Of a stretch of DNA of 64,000 nt, positions 25,922 through 35,394 are shown piece after piece. The stretch's first letter is position 1; each line of letters starts with the position of its first letter. The DNA comes from Campylobacter lari subsp. concheus (GTDB lineage Bacteria; Campylobacterota; Campylobacteria; Campylobacterales; Campylobacteraceae): positions 372,001 through 436,000 of the forward strand of contig NZ_CP043426.1 in NCBI RefSeq assembly GCF_008245025.1. The letters are read 5' to 3'. The notes beneath the pieces were generated by a model, which was not told the origin of the DNA, made no database searches, and saw nothing but the letters and a program-made list of their open reading frames with translations. Made by a program: the position numbers and the translations under genes.

Positions 25922-28276
25922 TTACTCGCTTATTAGTGATTTAAGAATTTGATCTTTATGATCTTGCAAGCTTTCATTTTTATGCAAAATCAAAACATTT
26001 CGCGTTCTTTCCTTTATGGTTTGAATTTTTGCTGCACTTAAGATAATATCATATCTTGCAAGCACATCCATCACATAAGCCATTAAACCTTTTTGATCTT
26101 TTGTGTTTAAGGTTATTTTGGCATAGCTTTTGGAATAATTCATATCTAATTTTAATTCATCTTTTTTAATGTTTGGTTTTTTTGCTTTTTTTTGTACTTT
26201 TAAATGTAATTTAGAATTTAGTAAATTTTCTAAACTTTGCTTTTGAGTATCGCTTACTATATCTGAATATTCAAATTTCAAATAAACTTTTTCATCAAAT
26301 AATTCAAAGAAACTCATAAAGATTAAATTCAAAGAACTTAAAGTATTGAGTATATTTTCAAGATTGTTTTTTCTGTTCATTATAAGCTCTAGGGTAAAAT
26401 TATCTTGATTGTCAAGCCAAAAAGTAAAATTTTCTTTTTGTGCAATTTGCGTTATTTTAATGATTTTTTCAAAACTATTTTTTATAAAAAATAGATTGGA
26501 TTTAATATGAGTGATATTATTTTGAGTGTGTTCATCAAGATCTAAAAAAGCCTTACTTCTTTTTAGAGTTTGTTCTTTTTTTACCCTTCTTTGGCTCTCA
26601 TCAATTAAATTCTCATCCTCAAAGCCTTCTAGTGCATTTTGAAATAATCTTTCTAAGCTTTTATAATAAAAATGATTTTCTATGCCCAAAGCTTTAGCAT
26701 TGCAAAAAGACAAAAGATGTAAGGTTTTTAAGGTATTTATATCATTTAATTTGGAAATAAAATTTAGAACAATAGTAGAATTATAAATATCTTCTTTTTC
26801 TATAATGTCTTTAAAAGCATTAAAATTTTTATATAATCTTAAGCCAAAATCTAAAAGTTCATTATCAACTTGGAATTTTCCTATATAAGCCCTATAAATA
26901 TTTGCTAAAGAAATTTCATTTTCTTCATGAATAGCACTTAAAAGTATGGTGAGTTTTATTATTAAAAGTGTATTTTCATCAAAGTTATAATCTTTTTCTT
27001 CAAAGTATTTTAAGCAAAGTAATGCTCTATCTAATGCACTATAAACACCTTCTTCTTCAAGTAAGAATTTGCTTTGAGTAAGAGGTTTGCAAAAATCTTT
27101 TAAAATATTAGCATCAGCAAGAAGTTTTAAAAGAGCAAAAGAATGCTTTCTTTCTAAAATTTTCTTGAATAATTCTAAATTTTCATCTTTGTTTTCTGCT
27201 CTTTTTAATGCGAAAATGAGTTTGATGTCAAAATTATAATCTTTATCATCTAATTTTAAAAGTTGATTTAATATCAAACTTAGGTTTTCACTTTTATTAG
27301 AATAAGTAAAAAAGCTATCTTGTGTTTCATAAAGTTCATTATCTTTATAGTGTTTTTCTTGGATGCACCTTGCTAAAAATTGCGTATAAATTCCACAAGT
27401 TTGCATACATTGCATAGCTTTTTGAATAAGTATGGATTTAAGATCTAAATTTTTCTTTTCTTTTTTTTGCATTAAGTTAGCAAGTTCTTGTGAATTTTGT
27501 ATTAAAAATAAGTTAGTGTTTTTACCTTCTAAAAGATTCATTGCGCATTTAAGTGAAAATAAAAAATCACTTGCAAGTTTAAATTCACTTAATTCTTTTT
27601 CGTTGATAAAATTAAGCATATAGTTTTTAGGAGAATCTTTAAATAATATACTTAAATTTTCTATATCAAGTTGCTCATCTAAACCACCAAAATTTTTATT
27701 AATATCAAATTCTTGTTTGATTAAAGGTTGATGATAAGGGTTTAATTCTTGTAAGATTTTTAAAGCAAATTCTTCTTTTAATTCATCTTGAGCTTGAGAA
27801 ATTTTTTCTTTGATTTGTTTGAATAAAATTTTAGATCCGCAAATATAACGATATTGTAAAATATTTTGTTTTAGCTCGTTTTTAGCTATATTATAAAGTC
27901 CATTTATTTCACAAATTTGATAATTGATATTTAAATTAATATCATTTAGTGAAGTAATAAATGCTTTCATTAAAGGCTTGATATTATAAGCTTTTATATC
28001 TTTATAAATAAGTAATAAATCAACATTTTCTTTTATACTTAAATTCATTTTAGCATATTGTTTAATAGCGATAATACAAAAAGGGAATTTATCATTATGC
28101 GGAAAATAATCATCAAAAAAATCATTCAAAACAAGCTCGTAAACATCTTCTATAAAACGACCAATTTCTTTAGAGTGGTAAAAACTAAACGAGCCTTGTT
28201 TTAAAAAAAGCCTAGAGCAATAAGCTTCATAATCTTTTAAAGAATTTTTTAATTTTTGAATTTTTTGTATATCCAT
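25922..28276 (-). CDS. GlnD-like nucleotidyltransferase/ACT protein with degenerate catalytic motifs
   Basis: The 784-residue protein keeps the architecture of PII uridylyltransferase GlnD: an N-terminal nucleotidyltransferase-like region (about 20-190), a helical middle, and a C-terminal ACT-type region (LNTKDQKGLMAYVMDVLARYDIIL). The nucleotidyltransferase motif, normally GS..R.E....SD.DLL, reads AIKQYAKMNLSIKENVDLLL, without the Gly-Ser and with only one Asp. The HD-domain His-Asp pair expected in the middle is not visible (KLTILLSAIHEENE). It is therefore probably not a classical PII modifying enzyme. It precedes glmS directly, suggesting a link to glutamine or amino-sugar metabolism, which is inference. 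Confidence 0.75.
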   Translation of the reverse strand: MDIQKIQKLKNSLKDYEAYCSRLFLKQGSFSFYHSKEIGRFIEDVYELVLNDFFDDYFPHNDKFPFCIIAIKQYAKMNLSIKENVDLLLIYKDIKAYNIKPLMKAFITSLNDINLNINYQICEINGLYNIAKNELKQNILQYRYICGSKILFKQIKEKISQAQDELKEEFALKILQELNPYHQPLIKQEFDINKNFGGLDEQLDIENLSILFKDSPKNYMLNFINEKELSEFKLASDFLFSLKCAMNLLEGKNTNLFLIQNSQELANLMQKKEKKNLDLKSILIQKAMQCMQTCGIYTQFLARCIQEKHYKDNELYETQDSFFTYSNKSENLSLILNQLLKLDDKDYNFDIKLIFALKRAENKDENLELFKKILERKHSFALLKLLADANILKDFCKPLTQSKFLLEEEGVYSALDRALLCLKYFEEKDYNFDENTLLIIKLTILLSAIHEENEISLANIYRAYIGKFQVDNELLDFGLRLYKNFNAFKDIIEKEDIYNSTIVLNFISKLNDINTLKTLHLLSFCNAKALGIENHFYYKSLERLFQNALEGFEDENLIDESQRRVKKEQTLKRSKAFLDLDEHTQNNITHIKSNLFFIKNSFEKIIKITQIAQKENFTFWLDNQDNFTLELIMNRKNNLENILNTLSSLNLIFMSFFELFDEKVYLKFEYSDIVSDTQKQSLENLLNSKLHLKVQKKAKKPNIKKDELKLDMNYSKSYAKITLNTKDQKGLMAYVMDVLARYDIILSAAKIQTIKERTRNVLILHKNESLQDHKDQILKSLISE

Positions 28277-28354
28277 AACTTGATAATAATCCTTATTTAA
28301 TTTTCCAGTATCATACCAAAAATACTTTGTATTAAATTTTAAGTAAGTTAAAAT

Positions 28355-28360
28355 TATAAT
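28355..28360 (+). promoter_or_regulatory. -10 box for mqnE
   Basis: TATAAT thirty bases before the mqnE start, in the 114-base region between mqnE and the divergent GlnD-like gene. The upstream sequence is AT-rich with no good -35 box, as is normal for Campylobacter promoters. Confidence 0.6.
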
Positions 28361-28390
28361 TGTAATTTAAATTTAAAAAATGGTAAGAAT

Positions 28391-29455
28391 ATGCAAACAA
28401 TTATAGAAAAACTAGAAAATCAAGAAAGATTAAACGAAGAAGAAGCTAACAAGCTTTGGGATTTAGAGCTTTTTACTTTAGGCAAATATGCACAAAGAAT
28501 TCGAACTAATTTGCATGGTAAAAAGGTTTATTTTAATATCAATCGACATATTAATCCTACAAATATATGTGCAGATACTTGTAAATTTTGTGCTTTTTCA
28601 GCACATAGGAAAAATCCTAATCCTTACACTATGACACATGAAGAAATAATGAAAATAGTTGATGAGACAGTTTTAAGAGATACTAAAGAAATTCATATCG
28701 TTTCAGCGCATAATAAAAACACTTCATGGCAGTGGTATTTGGAAATTTTTAAAATGATTAAAGAAAAATATCCATTTTTACATATTAAAGCCCTAACCGC
28801 TGCTGAGATTGATTTTTTAAGCAGGGCTTTTAATATGAGCTATGAAGAAGTGATAGAAAAAATGCTTGAATACGGCGTTGATTCTATGCCAGGTGGTGGG
28901 GCTGAAATTTTTGATGAGGAAGTTAGAAAAAAAATTTGTCATGGTAAAGTAAGTAGTGAAAATTGGTTAAAAATTCATAAACTTTGGCATGAAAAAGGCA
29001 GACAAAGTAACGCCACAATGCTTTTTGGGCATATAGAAAGCAGAGAAAATAGAATTAATCATATGATAAGATTGAGAAATCTTCAAGATCAAACTGGTGG
29101 TTTTAATGCTTTTATTCCTTTGGTTTGGCAACAAGATAATAGTTTTATTACAGGTAAAAAACCACTTGGCTCGGTAGAAATTTTAAAAACCTTAGCTATT
29201 GCAAGGATAGTGCTTGATAATATTAAAAATATCAAAGCTTATTGGGCAACCATGGGTATAAATTTAGCTATGGTGGCTCAAGATTTTGGTGCAAATGATT
29301 TAGATGGTACTATAGAAAAAGAAAGTATACAAAGTGCAGGTGGGGCGAAAAGTTCAAATGGCTTGAGTTTAAAAACTTTTATAGAAATGATTCAAAGCTC
29401 AGGTTATATAGCAATAGAACGAGATAGTTTGTATAATGAATTAAAAACTTATTAA
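28391..29455 (+). CDS. mqnE: Aminofutalosine synthase MqnE (radical SAM)
   Basis: MqnE joins 3-[(1-carboxyvinyl)oxy]benzoate to adenosine from SAM in the futalosine route to menaquinone, the respiratory quinone of Campylobacter. The 354-residue protein has the radical-SAM cluster motif CADTCKFCAF, HIVSAHNKNTSW, the DSMPGGGAEIFDEEVR segment typical of MqnE/MqnC-type enzymes, and GFNAFIPLVWQ. MqnC is the closest alternative. The MqnE call rests on MPGGGAEI and my recollection of this gene's position in C. jejuni between the GlnD-like gene and a purine permease. Confidence 0.88.
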   Translation: MQTIIEKLENQERLNEEEANKLWDLELFTLGKYAQRIRTNLHGKKVYFNINRHINPTNICADTCKFCAFSAHRKNPNPYTMTHEEIMKIVDETVLRDTKEIHIVSAHNKNTSWQWYLEIFKMIKEKYPFLHIKALTAAEIDFLSRAFNMSYEEVIEKMLEYGVDSMPGGGAEIFDEEVRKKICHGKVSSENWLKIHKLWHEKGRQSNATMLFGHIESRENRINHMIRLRNLQDQTGGFNAFIPLVWQQDNSFITGKKPLGSVEILKTLAIARIVLDNIKNIKAYWATMGINLAMVAQDFGANDLDGTIEKESIQSAGGAKSSNGLSLKTFIEMIQSSGYIAIERDSLYNELKTY

Positions 29456-29463
29456 GGATAAAA

Positions 29464-30780
29464 ATGGATTTTTTTAAACTTAAAGAACATAATAGTGATA
29501 TAAAAACTGAAATTTATGCAGGTATTGCTACTTTTTTAGCAATGATTTATATCATACCGGTTAATGCAAATATTATGAGTAATTCAGGTATGCCATTAGA
29601 AGCTTTAATTGTTGCAACCGCTTTAGTAACTATTATAGCTACTGCTTTTAGCGCTTTTTTCTCTAATACTCCTGTGGCTATGAGTGTGGGTATGGGGTTA
29701 AATGCGTATTTTACTTTTAGCGTGTGTAATACCTATCAAATTCCTTGGCAAAGTGCTTTGGGGGCTGTGTTTTTATCAGGTGTTGTTTTTACTTTATTAT
29801 CTTTTACTAATTTTAGAATTTGGGTGATAAAAAGCATACCAAATGATTTAAGAAAAGCCATATCAGCAGGTATTGGAACCTTTATAGCCTTTATGGGGCT
29901 TGTGCAAATGGGGATTATCACTAAAAGCGAAGCAACTTTAGTGGGTTTGGGCGATTTTTCAAGTACTAAAGTGCTTTTTGGATTATTTGGTTTGTTTTTG
30001 GTTTTTGTTTTTTGGGCTTGGAGGATTAAAGCTGCGTTCATCTTAGCTGTTTTTGTAAGTGCTTTGTGTGCTTGGATTTTTGGTATCGATGGAGCCAAGT
30101 TTCCTGAGCAACTTTTATCTTTGCCAGTTATTAGTGGAGATAATGGTTTAAGTGCTATATTTGGTAAGCTTGATATTAAAGGAGCTTTAGAGCTTAGTAT
30201 GATTCCTATAGTACTTACTTTTTTTGTTACCCAGCTTTTTGATAGCGTAGGTACAATCACAGGTGTAGGTTCAAGAGGAAAAATATTTGATGATCCAAAG
30301 CAAGGTGAGAAAAAATTAGGTAAAACCTTAGGTGCTGATGCAGCAAGTTCAGCTATGGGGGCAGTTGTTGGAACTTCTACTGTAACTGCTTTTGTGGAAA
30401 GTTCAGCAGGGGTGGAAGCAGGAGGTAGGACAGGACTTACAGCTTTAGTTACTGCTATATGTTTTGTTTTTACCTTATTTTTATTGCCAGTATTTAAAGC
30501 CATTCCTGCAAATTCTATTTATCCTATTTTGGTGCTTGTTGGTGTTTTAATGTTTATGGAAGTTGCAAATATTAATTTTAAAGATAAAGCTATAGCAGTA
30601 AGTGCATTTTTTATTATTATCATGATGCCACTGACTTATTCTATTACTACAGGTTTTGCTTTTGGATTTATTGCGTATTTATTTATGCGTATCATGCAAA
30701 AAGAATTCGATAAAATCAATCTTGGTATTATTGTATTAAGTGTGATTTCATTACTAGTATTTTTATTACAATTTTTATAG
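29464..30780 (+). CDS. NCS2-family purine permease (AzgA-like)
   Basis: A 438-residue, roughly 12- to 14-segment membrane transporter. The motifs GMGLNAYFTFSV and VVGTSTVTAFVESSAGVEAG followed by GRTGLTAL are those of AzgA-type guanine/hypoxanthine/adenine proton symporters, and QLFDSVGTITGVGSR is the equivalent of the family's TM8 substrate-site motif. The downstream phosphoribosyltransferase supports a purine-salvage role. It starts eight bases after mqnE and is likely co-transcribed. Confidence 0.9.
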   Translation: MDFFKLKEHNSDIKTEIYAGIATFLAMIYIIPVNANIMSNSGMPLEALIVATALVTIIATAFSAFFSNTPVAMSVGMGLNAYFTFSVCNTYQIPWQSALGAVFLSGVVFTLLSFTNFRIWVIKSIPNDLRKAISAGIGTFIAFMGLVQMGIITKSEATLVGLGDFSSTKVLFGLFGLFLVFVFWAWRIKAAFILAVFVSALCAWIFGIDGAKFPEQLLSLPVISGDNGLSAIFGKLDIKGALELSMIPIVLTFFVTQLFDSVGTITGVGSRGKIFDDPKQGEKKLGKTLGADAASSAMGAVVGTSTVTAFVESSAGVEAGGRTGLTALVTAICFVFTLFLLPVFKAIPANSIYPILVLVGVLMFMEVANINFKDKAIAVSAFFIIIMMPLTYSITTGFAFGFIAYLFMRIMQKEFDKINLGIIVLSVISLLVFLLQFL

Positions 30781-30789
30781 GAAGTGATT

Positions 30790-31230
30790 ATGTATTATTA
30801 TGCTTATGAAGAATTTCAAAAAGAAATTATTCCTTTTACACGCAAAATTAAGGAAGAATTTAATCCTGATGTATTACTTGCCATTGCAAGAGGTGGTATG
30901 ACTTTGGGTCATTTTTTAGCAGAAGGTATGGGAAATAGAAATTTATTTTCTTTAAATTCTATTCACTATGAAGACACTCAAAAGTTAGATACGATTAAAA
31001 TTTTTAATATTCCTGATCTTAGTTCATATAAAAAAATTCTTTTAGTAGATGATATTATAGATAGTGGCGAAACTATGATAGAAATCAAAAGAGTTTTAAT
31101 GAAAAAATATCCTCATTTAGAACTTAAAGTAGCAAGTGTTTTTTATAAACCTTCAGCATTATTAATCCCTGAGTTTTATATAAAAGAGGCTAAAGAGTGG
31201 ATTGACTTTTTTTGGAGTATTAAAATTTAG
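30790..31230 (+). CDS. Purine phosphoribosyltransferase-family protein
   Basis: The 146-residue protein has the type I phosphoribosyltransferase PRPP loop KILLVDDIIDSGETM, and the earlier substrate-side loop LLAIARGGMTLGHFLAEGM. This layout resembles xanthine/hypoxanthine phosphoribosyltransferases, and its position after a purine permease supports purine salvage. The exact base specificity cannot be read off. The ATG at 30790 is six bases after AGGAAG; a GTG two codons earlier abuts that site. Confidence 0.85.
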   Translation: MYYYAYEEFQKEIIPFTRKIKEEFNPDVLLAIARGGMTLGHFLAEGMGNRNLFSLNSIHYEDTQKLDTIKIFNIPDLSSYKKILLVDDIIDSGETMIEIKRVLMKKYPHLELKVASVFYKPSALLIPEFYIKEAKEWIDFFWSIKI

Positions 31231-31248
31231 CTTTAAATCAAATACAAA

Positions 31249-31257
31249 TGCTATAAT
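31249..31257 (+). promoter_or_regulatory. Extended -10 promoter of the TMAO/DMSO reductase operon
   Basis: TGCTATAAT, an extended -10 box, lies 36 bases before the reductase start. No -35 box of good quality is visible. Confidence 0.65.
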
Positions 31258-31293
31258 ATATATTGACTTTATTTTGTTAAGAAAGGATGTCTT

Positions 31294-33693
31294 ATGAGTT
31301 TAACAAGAAGAAAATTTCTAAAAGGACTTGCTGCTACTTCAGCGATTGCTTCGGTTAATCCTTTAATAGCTGCAAGTGAGGGAACTAAATTTTATGATAC
31401 TAAAAAAATTCCTCATGCTACTCACTTTGGTGCTTTTTGGGCTGAAGTAAATTCAGAAGGAAAACTTGTAAAAGTTACACCACAACAATCTGACAAACAT
31501 CCTTCTATTATCACTGATGCTATCATTGATAGAACTTATTCAGATACCAGGGTAAAATATCCTTGTGTTAGAAAAAGTTTTTTAGAAGGTAAAAAAAGAC
31601 CCAAATTAAGAGGTAAAGAACCTTTTGTAAGAGTGAGCTGGGAAAAAGCTTTAGAGCTTGTATTGCAAAAATTAAAAGAAACTCCTATTGAAAATTTATT
31701 TAATGCAAGTTATGGCGCTTGGGGGCATGTAGGTTTATTGCACAATTGTAACTCGGTAGCAGGAAGATTTTTCAATACCGCTTTAGGTGGCCACATCGGC
31801 ACTGATGGGGAGTATAGCAATGGAGCTGCTGGTAAGGTTAATGCTAGTATAGTAGGGGATTTAGAAGTTTATTCTTTACAAACTTCTCATGAGGTGATTT
31901 TAGAAAATACCCAAGTTTATGTTTTATGGGGAGCTGATCTTTATAAATGTAACCAAATTGACTTTAAAGTTGCAAATCGTGGTAATGATGAGTATTATAA
32001 AAAATACAGCAAATCAAATATCAAATTTATTAGCATTGATCCTCAATACACTCAAACAGCAGAAATTTTAAATGCCCAGTGGATTAAAATTCGCCCAAAT
32101 ACCGATGTAGCTTTAATGCTTGGTATGATGAATTATTTATATAAAAGTGGAAAATACGATAAAAAATTCATTGAAAAATACACTGATGGTTTTGACAAAT
32201 TCTTACCTTATTTACTTGGAAAAACTGATGGTATTGATAAAACTCCAGCTTGGGCTGCAAATATTACCGGTGTTGAAGAAAAAGTTATTACCGCATTAGC
32301 GGATACTTTTGTAAAAAATAGAACTTTCTTGGCAGGTAACTGGGCTATGCAAAGAGCGCACCATGGCGAACAAGCTGATTGGACTTTAATGGTTTTAGCT
32401 TCTATGATAGGTCAAGTAGGTTTGCCTGGTGGCGGATTTGGTTTTTCAATGCATTATTCAGGCGGAGGACAAGCATTTTCAGGTGTAAGATTACCAGTAG
32501 GTTTACCACAAGGTAAAAATAATCTTGATACTAATATCCCTGCAAGTAGAATTTCAGAAGCAATATTAAATCCAGGTAAAACAGTTAAATTTAAAGGTAA
32601 GGAAATTACTTATCCAAAAATCAAACTTATGTATGTAGTAGGTGCTTCTGTATTGGGTCACCATCCAGATACTAATGAGCTTATCAAAGCATTAAGAACT
32701 CTTGATACATTAATCGTGCATGAGCCTTGGTGGACACCTATGGCAAAAATGGCTGATATTGTATTGCCTTCAACTACAACTTTAGAAAGAGATGATATTA
32801 GTTTTGGTGGTTCTTATTCGCAAGATTATGTTTATGCTATGAAAAAAGTAATTGAGCCTTATTTTGAAAGTAGAAATGATTATGATATTTTTGAAGAATT
32901 GGCAAAAAGAATAGGTGAAAGAGAGCATAAAAAATTCACCGGAAATAAAACAAAGCAACAATGGCTTGAAGGTTTTTACGGCAGAAGTGATTGTCCTTAT
33001 TATATGGAATTTGCTGATTTTTGGAAACAAGGATTTATTCATTTTGAAGCTCCAAAAGAAGCTTATAACTTTGTAAGACACTCTGAATTTAGAGCCGATC
33101 CTGTAGCAAATAAACTTGCAACAGAAAGTGGAAAAATTCAAATTTATTCACCAAAATTTGAAAAATACAATTTAGAAGATTTTAAAGCACATCCAACTTG
33201 GTTTGAACCAGCTGAGTGGTTAGGTAATGAAAAATTAGTTAAAAAATATCCTTTCCATTTGTTAAGCCCGCATCCAAGATATAGAGTACATTCTCAGCTT
33301 GATAATACTTGGGTAAGAGATTTGTATAAAATTCAAGGTAGAGAGCCTGTGGTGATTAATACAAATGATGCTAAAAAACTTGGTATTACACACGGAGAAG
33401 TTGTAGAAGTATATAATGATCGTGGATCACTTTTAGCAGGGGCTTTTGTAACAGATAATATTATGGAAGGGGTTATTAGTATCCAAGAGGGTGCTTGGTA
33501 TGACCCTGAAGATGTAAGCGATAGCAAGCCAAGATGTAATGCAGGTCATGTAAATGTTTTAACAAGTTCAAGACCAACTTCAACTATGGCTCAAGCAACT
33601 AGTGTTAATACTTGTCTAGTGGGCATTAAAAAGCTAAAAGAGGTTATAAAACCTTATAACTCAACTACACCACCAGAAATTATAGGAGCTTAA
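31294..33693 (+). CDS. torA: Periplasmic molybdopterin TMAO/DMSO reductase-type oxidoreductase
   Basis: A twin-arginine signal (TRRKFLKGLAATSAIASV) directs the folded 799-residue enzyme to the periplasm. The body matches the DMSO/TMAO/biotin-sulfoxide reductase branch: no N-terminal iron-sulfur cysteine motif, and EYSNGAAGK at about residues 173-181, whose Ser175 corresponds to the molybdenum-ligating serine of the branch. It is followed three bases later by a monohaem cytochrome gene, the electron donor pair known from C. jejuni. Terminal reduction of TMAO or DMSO in oxygen-limited respiration is inferred by family; the substrate cannot be set from sequence. Confidence 0.88.
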   Translation: MSLTRRKFLKGLAATSAIASVNPLIAASEGTKFYDTKKIPHATHFGAFWAEVNSEGKLVKVTPQQSDKHPSIITDAIIDRTYSDTRVKYPCVRKSFLEGKKRPKLRGKEPFVRVSWEKALELVLQKLKETPIENLFNASYGAWGHVGLLHNCNSVAGRFFNTALGGHIGTDGEYSNGAAGKVNASIVGDLEVYSLQTSHEVILENTQVYVLWGADLYKCNQIDFKVANRGNDEYYKKYSKSNIKFISIDPQYTQTAEILNAQWIKIRPNTDVALMLGMMNYLYKSGKYDKKFIEKYTDGFDKFLPYLLGKTDGIDKTPAWAANITGVEEKVITALADTFVKNRTFLAGNWAMQRAHHGEQADWTLMVLASMIGQVGLPGGGFGFSMHYSGGGQAFSGVRLPVGLPQGKNNLDTNIPASRISEAILNPGKTVKFKGKEITYPKIKLMYVVGASVLGHHPDTNELIKALRTLDTLIVHEPWWTPMAKMADIVLPSTTTLERDDISFGGSYSQDYVYAMKKVIEPYFESRNDYDIFEELAKRIGEREHKKFTGNKTKQQWLEGFYGRSDCPYYMEFADFWKQGFIHFEAPKEAYNFVRHSEFRADPVANKLATESGKIQIYSPKFEKYNLEDFKAHPTWFEPAEWLGNEKLVKKYPFHLLSPHPRYRVHSQLDNTWVRDLYKIQGREPVVINTNDAKKLGITHGEVVEVYNDRGSLLAGAFVTDNIMEGVISIQEGAWYDPEDVSDSKPRCNAGHVNVLTSSRPTSTMAQATSVNTCLVGIKKLKEVIKPYNSTTPPEIIGA

Positions 33694-33696
33694 TAA

Positions 33697-34230
33697 ATGA
33701 AGAAGATTATATTAGTATTGACTTTTTTAGCTAGTGCTTTATTTGCTAAAGATATGTTTATTTTTAATGAAAAAGTAGATCTTTTAGATAGTGCTAGTAA
33801 AAAAGTGGTAGGGCAAATTTATGAAGGCTCTAAAGTAGAGCTTATAAAAGAAGAGGGTGAATATTCTTTGATCAAAGTTAAAGGTGAGGTTGTGGAGACA
33901 AATCCAAAAAGCCTTGCTTATACTAAAGATGGAATTTATCTTTTGCTTACTTTAAATGCTAAAAATGCAAGCAATGAAATGGAATTTTTAGTTAAAAGTA
34001 AAGATTTAACTGATCAAGAAATTCTTGCTTGGGATGAGATAGAATTAACTTATTATGATACTTGTACAAGTTGTCATGCAGCGCATAAGCCAAAAGAACA
34101 TTTAATGGAAGAATGGGATGCATACTTATCTGCTATGCAAGGGTTTGCAAAAATTACTGATGCAGAAAAAGATAGAATTTTAAGATTTTTACAATCTCAC
34201 GCAAGTAATGGTCCTGTAAAACTTGACTAA
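33697..34230 (+). CDS. Monohaem c-type cytochrome partner of the reductase
   Basis: A 177-residue protein with a Sec signal peptide (MKKIILVLTFLASALFA) and one haem c motif CTSCH at residues 123-127, followed by AHKPKEHLMEEW. The region before the haem domain (about 22-100) is beta-rich and SH3-like (VDLLDSASKKVVGQIYEGSK). It lies in one operon with the molybdoenzyme and is most likely its periplasmic electron donor, in place of the multihaem TorC of enterobacteria. A distal Met ligand may be in SAMQGFAK. Confidence 0.85.
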   Translation: MKKIILVLTFLASALFAKDMFIFNEKVDLLDSASKKVVGQIYEGSKVELIKEEGEYSLIKVKGEVVETNPKSLAYTKDGIYLLLTLNAKNASNEMEFLVKSKDLTDQEILAWDEIELTYYDTCTSCHAAHKPKEHLMEEWDAYLSAMQGFAKITDAEKDRILRFLQSHASNGPVKLD

Positions 34231-34236
34231 TCAAAA

Positions 34237-35394
34237 ATGAAAAGGTATTTGCTAGCCGTTTTATTTTTTGATTTTTGTGCTTTATTGTATGGCATAAGTA
34301 CTTTATCTATAAGCTACAATGAAGCACAAATTTATTTTTATGATCATAGCTTAATTGCTATGATCGCTAGATTTGGTACTACTCTTTTTGGTCAAAATGA
34401 CTTTGGGTTAAGACTACCTTTTGTTTTATTGCATTCTTTAAGTTGTATTTTATTATATATTTTAGCTTTAAAATATACCAAAACTTCTTTTGATGCCTTT
34501 ATTTCTGTGGTGCTTTTTATATTACTCCCTGGTAGTGTAGCTAGTGCTTTGCTTATTAATGAATCAAGCATTGTGATATTTTTTACGCTTTTAATTTTAG
34601 TATTATTTGAATACAAGAAAATATTTTTATTTTATGTTTTATTAGTTTTAGTTCTTTTTGTAGATGGAAATTTTGCAATTTTATACTTATCTTTTTTCTT
34701 TTTTGCTATTTATAAAAAAGATAAATTACTTATTATATGTTCTTTGATTTTATTTGCTATCGCAATGAGTGTTTATGGATTTGATGCAAGTGGAAAGCCT
34801 AAGGGGTATTTTTTGGATACTTTGGGTATTTTTGCAGCTTGTTTTTCGCCTTTGATTTTTCTTTATTTTTTTTATGTTGTTTATAGAATTCTTTTACAAG
34901 ATGATAAGCCACTTTTATGGTTTATTAGTGCAAGCACTTTTGTTTTTTGTTTAATTTTTTCTATAAGACAAAGGCTTTTTTTAGAAGATTTTTTACCTTT
35001 TTGTGTAGTTTGTACGCCTTTATTGATTCGTTATTTAATGTCTTCTTATCGTTCAAGAATGCCACAATTGCGCCTAAAACATAAAATTTTTATAGAATGT
35101 TCTTTGATATTTTTATTATTTTTTTATCTTGGTATTATTTTTAATCAAAGTTTTTATTATTTATTAAAAGATCCTAAAAAACATTTTGCCTATGATTATC
35201 ACATAGCTAAAGAATTAGCTTTAAATTTAAAACAACACAATCTCACGCATATTGCTATACAAGATAAAGAATTAGCCTTAAGACTTAAATTTTATGGTAT
35301 TTCTAAGGGTAAATTAGAACTTTATTCTAGTAAAAAAGCTAGTAAAATCTATGTTAGTTTAGGTAAGCATAAAGTGTATTATTCTATAAAATGA
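34237..35394 (+). CDS. Polytopic membrane protein, GT39/ArnT-like
   Basis: The 385-residue protein has about nine to ten hydrophobic segments. Its start (YNEAQIYFYDHSL, then GQNDFGLRLPFVLLHSLSCILLY) follows the plan of lipid-linked-sugar glycosyltransferases of the PMT/ArnT clan, in which an acidic residue in the first periplasmic loop and a 'G....RLP....s' segment recur. The catalytic Asp-Glu pair is not clear (NEAQ only). It starts six bases after the cytochrome gene and overlaps the pseudopilin by four, so it belongs to the reductase operon by position. The glycosyltransferase call is tentative. Confidence 0.6.
   Translation: MKRYLLAVLFFDFCALLYGISTLSISYNEAQIYFYDHSLIAMIARFGTTLFGQNDFGLRLPFVLLHSLSCILLYILALKYTKTSFDAFISVVLFILLPGSVASALLINESSIVIFFTLLILVLFEYKKIFLFYVLLVLVLFVDGNFAILYLSFFFFAIYKKDKLLIICSLILFAIAMSVYGFDASGKPKGYFLDTLGIFAACFSPLIFLYFFYVVYRILLQDDKPLLWFISASTFVFCLIFSIRQRLFLEDFLPFCVVCTPLLIRYLMSSYRSRMPQLRLKHKIFIECSLIFLLFFYLGIIFNQSFYYLLKDPKKHFAYDYHIAKELALNLKQHNLTHIAIQDKELALRLKFYGISKGKLELYSSKKASKIYVSLGKHKVYYSIK

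Noticed and set aside
29736..30503. Long minus-strand reading frame opposite the purine permease
   Set aside because: Proline/lysine/serine-rich composition typical of antisense of a membrane protein gene; no ribosome binding site; the plus-strand frame is a clear family member.
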